This document shows positions 12,641 through 25,289 of a DNA stretch of 64,000 bases, piece by piece (position 1 is the stretch's first letter; each line of letters begins with the position of its first letter). Made by a program: the position numbers and the translations under genes. The stretch comes from Ryuthela nishihirai (Eukaryota > Arthropoda > Arachnida > Araneae > Heptathelidae): contig JAWZYU010000008.1 of NCBI GenBank assembly GCA_038380435.1, forward strand, positions 75,468,020 through 75,532,019, given 5' to 3'. Under the pieces are notes generated by a model. That model saw only the letters and a program-made list of their open reading frames with translations. It was not told where the DNA came from and made no database searches.

Positions 12641-15600
12641 CTGTATAGTTCAGTCTATGTCAAGAGATTTTCACTTTCTCAGATCAATGAACAGCATCTT
12701 GGAAGAAATTCCAAACAAGAGAAGCAGTCAAGGAAAGTGATGAGTATGTCATCAGCTTACATCTTTCTGTGCTAGTTGCATCAGTATCTTGCTATGGAAA
12801 TGGAATAAATTTGCCAGTCTTGAGGTATCCAGGGGAATACCTCAAGAAGAGCCATAATTGGATAATTTTGTTATTTGATACATGTTAGGTTTCTTAAAAA
12901 AAAATAAAGTCCAGGTCAACCTTGAAAAATCCTTGTAGTTGTAAAGTTCTATGCAATAAACAGTTCTATACCGACATAAGAACTATTGTCAGCAGACAGA
13001 AAGATCCTACATAGGGGAAATGTGCAAATATCAGTAATGCACAAAATAATCTGCAGTGAATATGAAAAAGAATCTCTCAACATTAGCTCTGTTAAGAATG
13101 AAATTGTAGAGAGTTTGTATGTAGTAACTATGCTTTATCTATGTGACAAAGAGTTGATTTGTTAACCAAATGAAGTGAGCTGTATGGTTCTACTAGACCT
13201 TTTGTCATTTAAAGTTTGCTAATTTGTTCATTAACTCTTGAATGATCCTATGGATCATTCTCACTTTTGATAATTATATTTTTTTATGTAAAAAATCCCA
13301 AGTTCAAGATAAGCTCAACCTGTCTCTTGGAACCAAATTAATAGTCATTCATATTAGCAATATACTCGTATAACAACCAGCCAATAATTAATAAACTGAA
13401 ATAAGTGTGTAAATAGGCTGGTTGAACTGTCTGCATCATTCTTAAAACCTTTAGAAATCTTAGAGGTGGTTGGTGAGGCAGTAGAACTATAGGGCTTCAA
13501 AATTATGGTTATATAATAATTAAATTACAATATGTCAGTCCATGAGACATTAGTTAAGGAAACATCTTATATATTGATAAGTTTCCTGATATAAAATATT
13601 TCATACACAGTTAATTTATACAACACTCATACTTCAGATGGAAAACCCCTAAAGCTCCATGTCTTAAGTTGTACAATCTGTAGTTATAAAATGGCATTTT
13701 TTAATTAAACATATCAATAATTTCAATTTCTTTCAAAAGCTATCCTTTTGGTTCAAGAAAACATTGTTTGGAAAAATGTACCAAAAGATTAACTTGCACT
13801 GTAATTATTCAATGAAGATTTTAATAACAATTTATCTAGTTTGTTAAAGGATTGAACAAATGAATGAATGGATAGAAGGAAGGCTAATTTAACATTAATT
13901 TGTTGCAGTTAAATCTTAAATGGCAATTTTTTAAATCTTTCATCAATTATCATGCTTTGTGAACAGTGCAGTTTTATAGATAAAAGGTAAGTAAAGTAAT
14001 TCAGAATATAAAATAATGCTTAATGCTTTTTAAATTAAAATATCTGGAAATAGTATTATATCAGTCTTCATGGAAAAATTAGTGTATACAGGTTATGTTT
14101 GACAAAAAAAAGTGCAAAGATTTTAATAATGTGTAGTGAAAACCATGCTAAGTAAATATTGAAATAGTTCACTAAATTAAGTTTAAATGCTTAATGCTTC
14201 AAGAAATGTAAAAAAAAAAGTGCACTAAAATTAATAAATTTATTTCACACAATAAGATTATCACATCATATGAAAAATATTTTTCTCACTATGATCTATA
14301 ATAAATCATGCAAATAAATTAAAAACAGTATAAGATCATGTGAAATAGTTTAGTAAGAATATAGGGAACCAACTTTCTATATTTATATTAATAATCTTAT
14401 TTATAAATAAAAGTATTAAAATAATTTGAGTGAAAGAATTTTAGTTGTTATATACATTACAGTGCAAATAGGAGAAAAAAATCATTAACATTATTTATGA
14501 TAATACACTTCTCAACAAAATTTCATTTCTTCCAATAAAAACAATTAACATATGAATGACAAAAAATAAATAATTAAATAAAAAAAAAAAACTACAGGTA
14601 TACAGTTATCCAGGGGCAGTTCATCATTAGGGACCAGACCCCACAAATATTTGTAATAGAGACTAAAACATTAAGATACACCCTGAATTAGAATGAATAA
14701 AAATGGCAATTCACATTAATATTTTTCTGAAGTATTTTGTATAATGATCAAAATTTTATTCAAGGATATTGTCAGGCCAGTTGAGAATGAGCCCAAACCC
14801 TCTATCAGTGCCACACTCTAGTAATGTCAAGATCATTTGCATCATAATGTTTATCCTCTCCCTCACCTCTTGCAGCAGCTTGTGAATTGGGGCACAGTTT
14901 GGGTCATGTCTAGACTTTTGTAGACACCCAAGAGTAGTGTGTATGGTTTTGTTCCAATCAACGATATGTATATTGTATTTCATCTGTGTGATGTACGCTT
15001 ATAATTCTGTTAAAAAGTTTTAATGCATTGGCTATTCTGTTTTATCACTCGGAAGAGAAATTGAGTACTATGTAGAAATTATGTGTAGCAAAAATTTGTG
15101 AATAAACTCACAAAGTTTTTTTTTAACATCAATCCAAAGCGATCAAACAAGTTGATAAATTGCGATAGAGAAATGTATTTTCTGCACATATTAAGTATTT
15201 TTAGCATAATTGTATTTTTTGATAGTATAATAAAATTAATTTGAAAAATTGACTTAAAATTCATCAAAGAAAATAATAGCATGGAAATTATTTATATCTG
15301 AGAACAAATAGTAAATAAAACAATATATAAAAGGTTATTTTTGTGTGAATAAAAAAGAACCAGAATGAAGTCAGAGATCAGAACTCCTCCTGTTGGTAGA
15401 TATGAAAGCTATTGATAAGAATGAAACTCAAGCATAATATTCCATGCCTCAGTTTTCTGTTAAAAGAAAAACCTTTATATGCTTCAGTTAAATCTTATAA
15501 TTTCTGCAATAATTTTTAGAGCAAATTGACATTGGACTATTTCTATAAATAGTTAAAATGTTATCATATTTATGAACAGACAACTTATTTTCCAGCAAAA

Positions 15601-15983
15601 TAGGAGGTAGAAAATTGATGCTCCTTTAAGATATTGAAACCATATTCTGCTATTTGTTAAATACAATATGGAGAATTCCAAAATTCATTCTCCTATTGAA
15701 TAAAGGGCCTGTACCAGTTTATACCCTTTCTACAAAACACTAGAAGAACATCAGTCACAAGTATATTGCCAGAAAAAATATATTTGTTTGTGTTGGGAAG
15801 GAAGGAGGAGGGGATTTGCCCTAAACTAAGTTGTGGAAGAACCAAAATGAAAAAAAAAATGATGAAAGTTAAAAAACACCGTATTTGTGCAATAATCTAC
15901 ATTTACTTCTGGTAAAATATATAATTACATGTAATGGAATAATAAATACATTAAAAGCAAGCTAATATATACTAAAAATCTGT
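12641..15983. other. Intronic AT-rich sequence with one less AT-rich island
   Basis: Mostly featureless. 14756-14983 (minus) is an open frame of 75 codons starting MKYNIHIVDWNKTIHTTLGC with more GC than its flanks; I recognise no family. 14590-14740 shares short blocks (GAATGAATAAAAATGGC, TCTGAAGTATTTT) with 23090-23160, so an old repeat is present. A 9-bp inverted repeat CAACCAGCC / GGCTGGTTG lies at about 13374-13425. Confidence 0.4.
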
Positions 15984-15994
15984 TTCCTCAATTG

Positions 15995-16382
15995 TTGGGT
16001 TGGGTTGTTTTACCTCTGAGCGGCACTTTTTTGCACACCATGGGCTAAATGGCTAGGTCACATGGACCCCAAAGGCTCAAAGAAGGTTGTGGGAGGGGAC
16101 CCACTGGAACAGCTGTTGGGAGACAGATGGTAGCCTCCCGTCAAGGCCATCCAGCGTGTTCTTTAACGTGCACAGGGTATGGCTCTCTCGCACACGGGGC
16201 CACAACTTAACGTCCCATCCGATGGACGGCGGCATTTCCAAGCCCATCGATGTCCCCTAATGACCGTGGGCAGGGCGGGGAATTTTGTGGGGATAAATCT
16301 CAACGCTGACCCAGCTGGGACTCGAACCTGGGAACTACAGATTACGAGCCTGGCGCGCTACCGACTGAGCCACCCCCACCCC
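15995..16382 (-). mobile_element. SINE-A copy, near full length
   Basis: Full structure with tail TTGGGTTGGGTTG and tRNA-like head. 11-bp target duplication TTCCTCAATTG at 15984-15994 and 16383-16393. Confidence 0.95.
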
Positions 16383-16643
16383 TTCCTCAATTGTAAACTT
16401 CCAATTATTTACTCTCATAGAATTTCAGGATGGGGGGCAGCAGAGGTACAAATTCTAGGATAGTAAGAATGCATGCCACATTAGTCAAAATATTTTCAAG
16501 CAACTGAAACTGGCTGAGAAAAAGAATGTTGTTTTGGTGTTTTGAGAAGGCATGGTTTCCTATATGGGAAGAAATGACCAAATTGTTTTTAGTTTTTGAT
16601 GTTTGGTGTAAAAATCTGTGATCTAAAACTGGTTGCTGAGATT

Positions 16644-16850
16644 TAGATGAGATTGGCCGAGTGGTTAGCGCGCTTGGCTACTGATCTACGGGACCTGGGT
16701 TCGAGCCCCGGGTAAGGCATAGATGTGTGTGTCATTTTTCTGCTGAGGTCCTGCCATCCTCTCAGATCTTCTACTGTGGCATATAAACTGACATGCTCCT
16801 GTCAGACCTCTGTGGCAAGGAGCTGCTTGAAGGGTATTTGTTTTTGTTTG
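16644..16850 (+). mobile_element. SINE-B copy (second tRNA-derived family)
   Basis: tRNA-like head with A box GGCCGAGTGGTTAGCGCG and B box GGGTTCGAGCCCC, followed by a family body that includes CCTGCCATCCTCTCAGA, GTGGCATATAAACTGACA and AGCTGCTTGA. It is not a tRNA gene: no 3' acceptor strand closes the cloverleaf. Confidence 0.88.
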
Positions 16851-16867
16851 CTGTTAGATTTAAATAG

Positions 16868-17180
16868 CAAAGACTCAGAGTTGGGTAAGGGAAGGGATCC
16901 ACTGGACAGCTGTTAGGAGACATGCTGATGAGAGGCATCAAAGGCCATCAAGTGTGTTCTTTACATGCACAGGATATGGATCTTCTGCACATGGGACCAC
17001 AGTTTATTATTGAAGCTTACAGATAATGGGCCTTTTCAAGTCTATTGATGCTCCCTTTTCATCAAGTACAAGGTGGATGTTTAATGGAGTTATGTCTAAT
17101 TGTTGGCACAGTGGGACCCAAAACTGGGAACTCCAGATTACAAGCCAGGCACACTACTGAGTGAGGCAACCCTCACCCTT
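16868..17180 (-). mobile_element. Old SINE-A copy abutting a SINE-B
   Basis: Diverged copy lacking the tail end: AAGACTCAGAG at the left, CACTGGACAGCTGTTAGGAG, GTGTTCTTTACATGCACAGG, and a decayed tRNA-like head ending near 17180. It directly follows the SINE-B copy at 16644-16850. Confidence 0.75.
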
Positions 17181-17452
17181 TTAACAACTAGGAAACACAA
17201 TGAACTAGCTGATAAAAATGAATGCACATTACTCGAAATGAATCAAGGTGTGAGAAATCAAACATGTCTCCTTCATTCATAATAATAATATATTCCAAGG
17301 ATTTTACAAACATTTCTCAACCAAATATAATAAAACCATCAAAACAAATTACTCTAAGCTCAGCAAAACACATTACTAAACTATGGGAAAAAAATGAAAT
17401 ATAATTATTCCTAAATGTTTGTGCAGTAATGCCACTTAAATAATTAATGTAG

Positions 17453-17700
17453 GGGCCGGATCTAGAGGGGGACATGCCCCCCTTCAGAATGCTAATAAGG
17501 GTAAAAGAGGCAAAAAAAATTATCAAACTAATGCATATTTCATGCATTTTTCAGGATTTTTTTTTAAAGACTTGTAAAAAGGAGAGAAAAATGTTATATG
17601 CAGAAAAAATTCAGTTTCCTGGCCCCACCCTCCTTACATTATTCCAACTGCATTGTGTTTCTTGTTCTCTCCACTCAATTTTTTTCTAGGTCTAGGTCTG
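17453..17700 (+). repeat. Short dispersed repeat family M, copy 2
   Basis: Begins GGGCCGGATCTAGAGGGG and ends CTAGGTCTAGGTCTG. It aligns over its full length with the reverse complement of 11214-11457. Confidence 0.6.
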
Positions 17701-17789
17701 TCCATAATGTATTTTCAGATAGGTCAAAATTATGGAGAGTTTTTTAGTGACAAAATGGTAGAAAAATGATTTTTTTTAAAAGTAACTTC

Positions 17790-20335
17790 AGGATATTTTG
17801 AATTTTGTCAAGAAAAGAGATATTACCCTTGTTCTAGGTGACTTCAATGCCAAAGTTGGTACTGATTCTGACCTTTGGGGAGGAGTGATAGGCCCTATTG
17901 ATATTGGTAGTTGCAATGGCAATGGGCAACGTCTCCTACAGGTAAGTAAACTCTATGGTTTCAGAATAACTAATACTTATTACAAACACCACGACATACA
18001 TAAGTACACATGGGTTTCACCTTATGGGCTGCATAAGAATATGATTGATTATATATTAACTAACAGCAAATGGGCTAGTTCTGTTAGGAATACCAAGTCA
18101 TATATGGTAGCTGAAATTGGATCGGACCATTACCTTTTAAAAGTGTCTTGCAACTTAACTTAAGAAGTGTTGTGCTAAGGTTAAAAAATTTACCTTTAAT
18201 TCTGAAGTTCTGAAAGACCCAGTTATAGCTAAAGCTTATCATGATAGGTTACTTAGTCATTATGACAATCATGGTTTGCTTACTACTGAAGTTAAGGAAG
18301 AATGGGACCATTTTAAACAGGCTTTTTTGGAAACTAAGAGTATTCATTTAGGGAAAAAAGGAGCAGAGGAGGCAGAATTATCTGAGTGATAAGGCACTTG
18401 AGCTTATTTCAGAAACAAAGAACTGCAGGAATATCTTTAATCGACACCCTACTAATCCTAACAGAAAGCACTACATAGAGCTTAATAAACGTGTAATGGA
18501 TCAGTTAGCTGCTGATAAGAATCTATGGCTTGATGGCTTGGCTGACAAAGCTGAGGAAGCAATTAGACAACACAAGAGCAGAGAGTTGTAAAAGATAGTT
18601 AATGTCTTGTGTGATAGAAAATGGATAGGTATACAGGGATTGAAGGATAAACAAGGTAAGGTTATAGAGGGTGAGGATTTTGTCATGGCTAGGTAGGCTG
18701 AGAATTTCAGTGATGTTCTAAACAATGTGATTAGTTCTACTCCCATTGTTTGTAATGATGATAGATGCATTAGTGGCTTTAATGTTGGCCCTATAATACA
18801 ATCTGAAGTTATTTTGGCTGTTTCTAAACTTAAACTTCATAAATCCCCAGGGGTAGATGAAATTACTACGGAAATGCTTAGAGCTGGGAATGTTTCGGTT
18901 ACCACTTGGATGACTGAAATTTTGAATATCTTTTATGATAAAGGCATGGTTCCTAAGGATTTTACCAGAGCTATTATTATCCTTATTTTCAAAAAAGGTG
19001 ATCGCAGTTCTTGTGATAACTATAGGGGTATCAGCCTACTCTCTGTTCCAGGTAAAGTTCTTTGCATGATTGTGCTTAATAGAATTAAGAAGCTGGTTGA
19101 CAGGCAATTGCGTGATGAGCAATGTGAATTCAGAAGTGGTAGGGGATGTGTGGATCAGATATTTTCACTTAGGCAGATTTTTGAGAAATGTTTAGAGTTT
19201 TAGAAACCTTTGGTTCCTAGCTTTGTTGATTCCAAAAAGGCTTTCAACTGTGTTGATCATCATAATTTGTGGTTGATTGTGAGATCATATGGTATACCTG
19301 ACAAGTTAGTTAACATAATGAAAGCTCTCTATAATAAAACTGAGTCGTGTGTGAGAGTTGGTAAGGCTTGTAGCAATTGGTTTAGCATTACTTCTGGTGT
19401 TCGACAAGGGTGCATTTTGTCTCCGTTTCTCTTTAGCTTGGTTATTGATTATGTTATGCGAAATTCACTTCAAGGGAAAGATTTTGGCCTTAAATGGACT
19501 GGAGATACGAAAATTTCTGATTTAGATTATGCTGATGATTTAGCCCTTTTGGCAAATGATGTCATGAGATGAACTCTTTCATTCGAGCTGTTGATGAGAC
19601 TGGTGGTAGAGTAGGTTTGGTTATAAACAGAGAGAAAACTAAAGTGACGAAAATTTTTCAGGCAGGTTGTGATTCAGTTAATCTGAATGGTTGCAGTTTT
19701 GAATAGGTGTCACAGTTTAATTATCTTGGGAGCTATGTAACAGATACTGGTGATGTGTGGCATGAGATTAACAGATGAATAGGGATTGCTGCCAGGAGTT
19801 TTAAGAATCTATGGAGAGTGTGGAAAAATAGGCATATACACCTAAAGACTAAAATTAGACTGTAGAATAGTTTGGTTCTTTTTTGGGTTAGTTATGGTAG
19901 TGAAAATTGAACGCCTTGTAAACAAGGTAACAGGAAACTTGGTGCTTTTGATTCTAGATGCTTACACAGTATCTGGGGCATTAGGTGGTTCAACTTTGTA
20001 ACTAATTACGAAGTTAGGCAAAGAAGTTTGCAACCTCCTTTAAGCAGCATATTGTGCAGAGATTGTGCTCTGTTTGGCCATGTTGCCCATATGGATAATT
20101 ATAGATTGGCTAATAGGGTTATGAACAGTGTGCCTAAATGCCTCAGAAAAGGGGGAGACCTAGGATGTGGTGGGCAGACAATGTCAAACAGGACCTTGTC
20201 AGAATTGGTGTGCAGTGGCTAGATGCAGCATATGTAGCTCAGGACAGATATGCTTGGAGAACTAAATTGCATGTCTGGTTGGTAGTAGTTTGCATCTCTG
20301 TAGCCCATGGTTGCTTGAGGATGATGATGATGAAT
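17790..20335 (+). mobile_element. RTE-like LINE copy A, 5'-truncated, degenerate
   Basis: What it is: a non-LTR retrotransposon that encoded an apurinic-type endonuclease and reverse transcriptase. Seen: endonuclease C-terminal half at about 17800-18163 (LVLGDFNAKVG, GSDHYLL). A linker with stops follows. The RT fingers and palm lie at 18770-19560, with KSPGVDEI, DNYRGISLLS, FVDSKKAFNCVDH, GVRQGCILSPFLF and the catalytic LDYADD. A C-terminal region follows, with RFGHVA-type FGHVAHM and RGRPRMWWADNVKQDLVRIG at about 20145-20215, and the tail GATGATGATGATG. A TAG stop after CLEF (19201), a frameshift near 19565 and further stops inactivate it. The short tandem-repeat tail and C-terminal motifs suggest the RTE group; the clade call is tentative. 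Confidence 0.85.
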
Positions 20336-20803
20336 CTGAATTTTATAAAAATGAATTCAAATAAACCCAATGATGCAGGAAAGCATTGAATGGTTTGTTG
20401 TTTTTCCTGTACATGAAAAATATAACAATAGAAACCCATGTTTCAGCCAGGTGATTAAAAAAATTGCCAGCCAAAGAAAGAGTATTAGTACAAACACAAT
20501 TATCTATTCATATTTACTAGATTTAATATTGGACAATAGATATTTACTGGCAGAGTCATGGAGAATTATGTTTTTTAATTAAAATATCAAGTTTCTAAAA
20601 TAAAATACAAGAAGGAAATTATTATTAAAATTTCTAAACTAGCTTTTTCTGAAATTTGAACAGAAAATACTAAAATTTGCTCAAGTAATTGCACAAAAAC
20701 ATGTTTAATATATCAATACAGTTTGTGTTACTAGTTCTGGTTTGCTCATGATCAGCCTTTTTGGAAATCTATTACAAGTATACCTTATAGTCCCTTGGTG
20801 ATG

Positions 20804-21189
20804 GGGGCAGGGGTGGCTCAGTTGGTAGTGCGCCAGGCTCATAATCTGCAGTTCCCAGGTTTGAGTCCCAGCTGGGTCAGCATTGAGATTTATCTCTGCA
20901 AAACACCCCGCCCTGCCCACAGTCAGTACTGATGGGCTTGGAAAGGCCACCATTCATCAGATGGGACATTAAAGCCATGGACCCATGTGTGGGAGAGCCA
21001 TACCCTGTGCACGTTAAAGAACACAATGGATGGCCTTGACTGGAGGATACCATCTGTCTCCCAACAGCTGTTCCAGTGGGTCCCCTCCCCCAACCTTCTC
21101 TCAGCTTTCGGGGTCCTCGTGACCTGGCCATTTAGCTCATGGTGTGCAAAAAAGTGCCGCTCAGAGGTAAAACAACGAACCAACCAACC
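20804..21189 (+). mobile_element. SINE-A copy, plus orientation
   Basis: tRNA-like head at the left (GGGGTGGCTCAGTTGGTAG, GGTTTGAGTCC), tail AACCAACCAACCC at the right. Flanked by CTTGGTGATG / CTCGGTGATG (20794-20803, 21190-21199). It is one of only two copies antisense to unc-13. Confidence 0.93.
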
Positions 21190-21340
21190 CTCGGTGATGT
21201 TGCCAATTTAGGCATTTCATTCTGTGTTCCATCTGCTTTAAGTTAAACACTCTACTTCTTTTAGGGAGCGCAGAATATGTAATTAATGCTGGTTGCATCC
21301 TTTGTACTCTGTTATAGTGTTTGTGTTTCATTTAATTTTG

Positions 21341-21720
21341 GGTTGGGTTGCTTTATCTCTGAGTGGCAGTTTTTTGCACACAGTGGGCTAAATGGTCATG
21401 CCACAAGGACTCCAAAGGCTCAGAGAAGGTTGGGGGAGGGGACCCACTGGAACAGCTATTGGGTGACAGATGGTAGCTTCCCGTCAAGGCCATTCAGTGT
21501 GTTCTTTAACATGCAATGCTCCCACATGTGGAGCTGAAGCCAAATGTCCCATCCAATGGACAGCAGTCTTTCCAAGCCCATTGGTTTTCCCCTACTTATT
21601 AAGGACATGGCAATGAGTTTTTTGGAGATAAATCTCAATGCTGCTCTAAGTGAAATACAAACCTGGAAACTGCATATTACAAGCCTGGTGCATTGCCAGC
21701 TGAGCCACTCTTGCCCTGCC
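21341..21720 (-). mobile_element. SINE-A copy, moderately diverged
   Basis: Tail GGTTGGGTTGC at the left, tRNA-like head ending GAGCCACTCTTGCCCTGCC at the right, with a short internal deletion near 21510. No clear target duplication. Confidence 0.85.
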
Positions 21721-22140
21721 AGTCTGGGTGATTTGTTCTTTTTATACAAAAAAATTAACATAGCAAGAATATGAAATAGATCACTTTCTGTCACCATTCT
21801 TTATGGCATTCTGCTACAGTATTAACATTAATGACAGTGGGATATAAAGATTATTATTGGGCGACTTTTGTTGAATTTGGATAATAATTTTTCAAATTTA
21901 CCTGTCAACACGGAATATAACACACATGGCTTGTCTTCATGCATTGCACAATAAGAACAATGATGATACATGGCTGACATGACATCAAAATTGAAAATGA
22001 ACGGAGACACAGTGAATGCAGTTTGATAAGGAATAGCACATTACAATCCATGATAAAACAGTGAAAGCAAGAGGTAAAATGTTCACACCAAGCAATGAAT
22101 ACTATGGCAATATAATAATCTGCTGATTCTTATCTTTTAG

Positions 22141-22318
22141 AGGCCCAGATCTAGAAAAAAAATCGAGGGGGAGGGGCAAGAGACTGGATTTCGAATGCAA
22201 CATAACATATAACATTTCCTCCTCCATTTTACTTGTGTTAAAAAAATTCATTGAAAAATAATATAGGTTTAATAAATTTTTGCCCCTATTATCTTTACTA
22301 GCATTTTGAAAGGGAAGG
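22141..22318 (-). repeat. Short dispersed repeat family M, copy 3
   Basis: Starts AGGCCCAGATCTAGAAAA, includes GGGGCAAGAGACTGGATTTC and ends CTAGCATTTTGAAAGGG. The right terminal repeat is missing. Confidence 0.55.
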
Positions 22319-23874
22319 TTCAGTAATATATATATTAAAGGCAAATTTGGACAACTGCTATGTATCACATTTATGGATTATGTTACACCTGTGTAGGACA
22401 ATTTTATTGTACAATACATTAAACAGTTAGGTCCCAAGGCTGAGAAAAAAAACAGGGAAACAATCTAACTGTACAGTTTCACCCATGAATTGACGATTTC
22501 AGCATTCAAAATCATGACAATGTTTCACCAGACTTCCAAATTTTATCAATATCTGCTCTTTGTGAGAATAAGGATGGTCAAATGTCGAAAATCTCATACT
22601 GAAGATAGTTGTCAATTGAACTTATGAACCAGGTATGCTAACATCTGTTTTGATTCTCTTAGGGATAAGGAAGGCAATTCAAAGTTTATTTAAACATTAA
22701 ATGTCATGATAGGTTTACATGTATATAATGCATGGAACTATTACTTCATACAACTTGCAGTCTATACTTATAATTTCTATAGTTTTAAACACATTATATC
22801 GTTTGATGATCTTTTAAACACATAATTTAAGAACATAGCACAAAATAAGTTTCTTTAAGTAAATGCAAATTGATGTGGAAACAATGCAAATTTTTTAACT
22901 CGTTTCTTGGGAATGATAATCTGAATTTTTTAATTTACACAATTCAGAGGAGAAATATGGATAGCTTACATTAGTTTGGTTTGCTTAGTTCTTAAAATAG
23001 CTTGCATTCTCCAAATTAATTAGAAATAGGGGTGGCTTGTCTTTACGAGCTGCAGGGTAGTCTGTAGTATTCACACTGAAATATCAATTTAAACACTGAA
23101 TCAGAGTGAATAAAAATCATTAATACACAAGAATATTTGCTTTCTGAAGTATTTTACCTATTTCCTTATTTCTCTTCAATACATATTCAGTGAAGCAATA
23201 CACCCAAAAAAGCTATGCATTGCTCTCAGGGATGTCAAAGGGCTAATATGAAAAAGCCCAGAAATGTTTTGTTATCTTCCATGCTGAAGCAGTATCAAGG
23301 TCACTTGCCATTTGCTGTGTTCCTTTCCCTCATTTTGTGATGGTCAAATCACCATGCATGTCAATACTTAACATCCTGTTCTTACTGGATATACATTTAG
23401 TCTAATGACTAGGATATTGGCCTTCTGTACCATTAGTCTCAGGATAGAATCCAACTGATGCCCGGAGAATCAAGTATTGCATCTCAAATTTCTCCTAGTA
23501 CAAAAAACTTTGGAACAAATTCTATGAAACCTGTGGGATATTTCTAGAGAGTGTAAGAGTGAGTTGTATAGAGGAGGATTTGTGGTCTGCTTCTAGAAGA
23601 GGAAAATTGTAGTTTCTATGTTGGTGACAGCATTTTATAAAAGGCTTGATTAAACTGAAGAAATAGATGGAGATTCCTGTATGAATGAATCCATTTTAAC
23701 TGAACTCTTAGTGAAGTGAATTTGTTGGTGAGTAGGGAAATTTGAGGAGACATTTCACCCACTAGCTTGGATTTGAATAGACATTTCAGAACAGTCACTT
23801 GCTATAACTTGCACTTTGGGGGAAGGAAATGAGGACAGTCAGAGAACCCTTTCAGCAGAAAGCTACACATGTGC
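22319..23874. other. Intronic sequence with old repeat traces
   Basis: No gene. The segment near 23030-23180 is related to 14590-14740 and weakly to 26030-26080. Confidence 0.4.
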
Positions 23875-24050
23875 AGGCCCAGATCTAGAAAATGATAAAG
23901 GAGAGTAAGATTGAGCCAGAATGCCATTCTGGTATAAAGATTTTTTCCTCTGTATTAGTGGTCTAAAAATCTATTGAAAAATATATATATTTCTTTAACA
24001 TTTTTTTTTGCCTCTGTCCCAGTTACTAGCATTCTCAAAGGGTGGGTGGG
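23875..24050 (-). repeat. Short dispersed repeat family M, copy 4
   Basis: Starts AGGCCCAGATCTAGAAAATG and ends ACTAGCATTCTCAAAGGGTG. It lies just left of the Tc1 element at 24091. A possible fifth relative lies near 44485-44665. Confidence 0.5.
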
Positions 24051-24090
24051 TATAGTTTTGTTTTTGATCCATGCTCATATTTTATATATA

Positions 24091-25287
24091 CACTGCTCAA
24101 AGTGGAAATCACAACACCATGAAGGAAGTGATGTATATGCATGAAACTGACAGGATGGAAGCTATGAGGGTAGATGTGCAAATGATCAAAAAATTAAATG
24201 TGAGAATGCAAGGTATGTGTATTTATTGCAGATTCATCAGTACATAGTAGGCCCACCTTGAGCAGTTATACAAGCCTGTAGACCATTTCAGCATTCCATC
24301 AAGCAGACAGTTAACAGTGTCCTCAGTTATGGTGTTCCAAGCAGAATCCAATTGTGCATGCAACTGTACCAGGTTTGCCACTGGTGAAGGTGGTGACTCA
24401 TTTGGTCTGGGAGTATGGCAGCAATGGCAGAATGTCCACACCCTGGAGACTGTCCATCATTGCATGTGCAGTGTGTGGGGTGGTGTCCTGTTGCACAATC
24501 AGTCCAAGCATGGAAGTAAGGAAGGGATGTCTCACAGGATTAATGATTTCATTTATATAACATCTCACTGTTAGAGCATCCGAAACATGGAGCAGAGGTG
24601 TCTGGCCACCATATGTGATGCCATACCATTGTACCATGGTGGGAGCTGTATGGCAGCTAATGGAATAGGCTTCCCCAAGTCACTGTTGATATCATGTGGA
24701 CAAATGGCCATCTGGCATGCCAAAACAGAATCAAGACTCATCTGTGAACAACACTCTCCTCCATTCCGTAGTCGAAAGTTGCCTTGCTTAATGCAGAACC
24801 AGCGATGTTTCTGCAATGGCAAATGCCAGGCTGGGCATCTTGCCCTCATTCCTACATCATGCAAAAATTGTCTAATGGTTTGTTTGGACACCACAGTACC
24901 CATAGTGGTCTGCAAATCACTCTGCAACACAGTCACTGTGGTAAAAGGGACTAAATGGCCCTCCTACAGAGCATGTGATCTTCGTCCTGTGGTGTGGCAT
25001 GTTGGTCCCATATCTGTCCATAAGGATACCACTGGCTTCTCCAAAGCATGTTCCGAACATTTTCACAGCATATACTCCAACTTTACTGCCAGTCATGACA
25101 TGATACAGAGCCATGGATAAATACTGGATGGGTGCCCAGTATTTATCCATGGCTCGTTGGGTGTCACATGTCCATTTGCTGTGGAACTTTGATCATTTGC
25201 ATATCTCTGATGTCTGATTGCCTCCTGCGATTTAATTATCTCTACTTCCATTCCTCCTTGGTGTTTCAATTTCCCCTTTGAGCAGTG
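24091..25287 (-). mobile_element. Tc1-type DNA transposon, full length but inactive
   Basis: 1197 bp between TA dinucleotides (24089-24090, 25288-25289). Terminal inverted repeats start CACTGCTCAAAG on both ends. Minus-strand frames carry transposase pieces in order: a linker with MRARCPAWHLPLQKH (about 24850), a damaged first-Asp region (about 24760), YGITYGGQTPLLHVSDALTV (about 24600) and LIVQQDTTPHTAHAMMDSLQ (about 24470), corresponding to the second Asp. Frameshifts separate these blocks. It contains a 20-bp perfect hairpin at 25108-25155 that is not part of the termini. Confidence 0.9.
25108..25155. repeat. Perfect 20-bp hairpin inside the Tc1 element
   Basis: Arms GAGCCATGGATAAATACTGG (25108-25127) and its exact complement (25136-25155), 8-nt loop. 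It lies in the transposase 5' region of the minus-strand element, not at its ends. Confidence 0.95.
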
Positions 25288-25289
25288 TA

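Noticed and set aside
16647..16710. tRNA genes at the tRNA-like boxes (also 28100, 20810, 61520)
   Set aside because: A and B boxes are present, but the acceptor stem does not close and each is followed by a repeated SINE body, so they are SINE heads.
24587..25120. A 177-codon plus open frame
   Set aside because: It is antisense to the Tc1 transposase, which is the strand with family motifs and matching terminal repeats.
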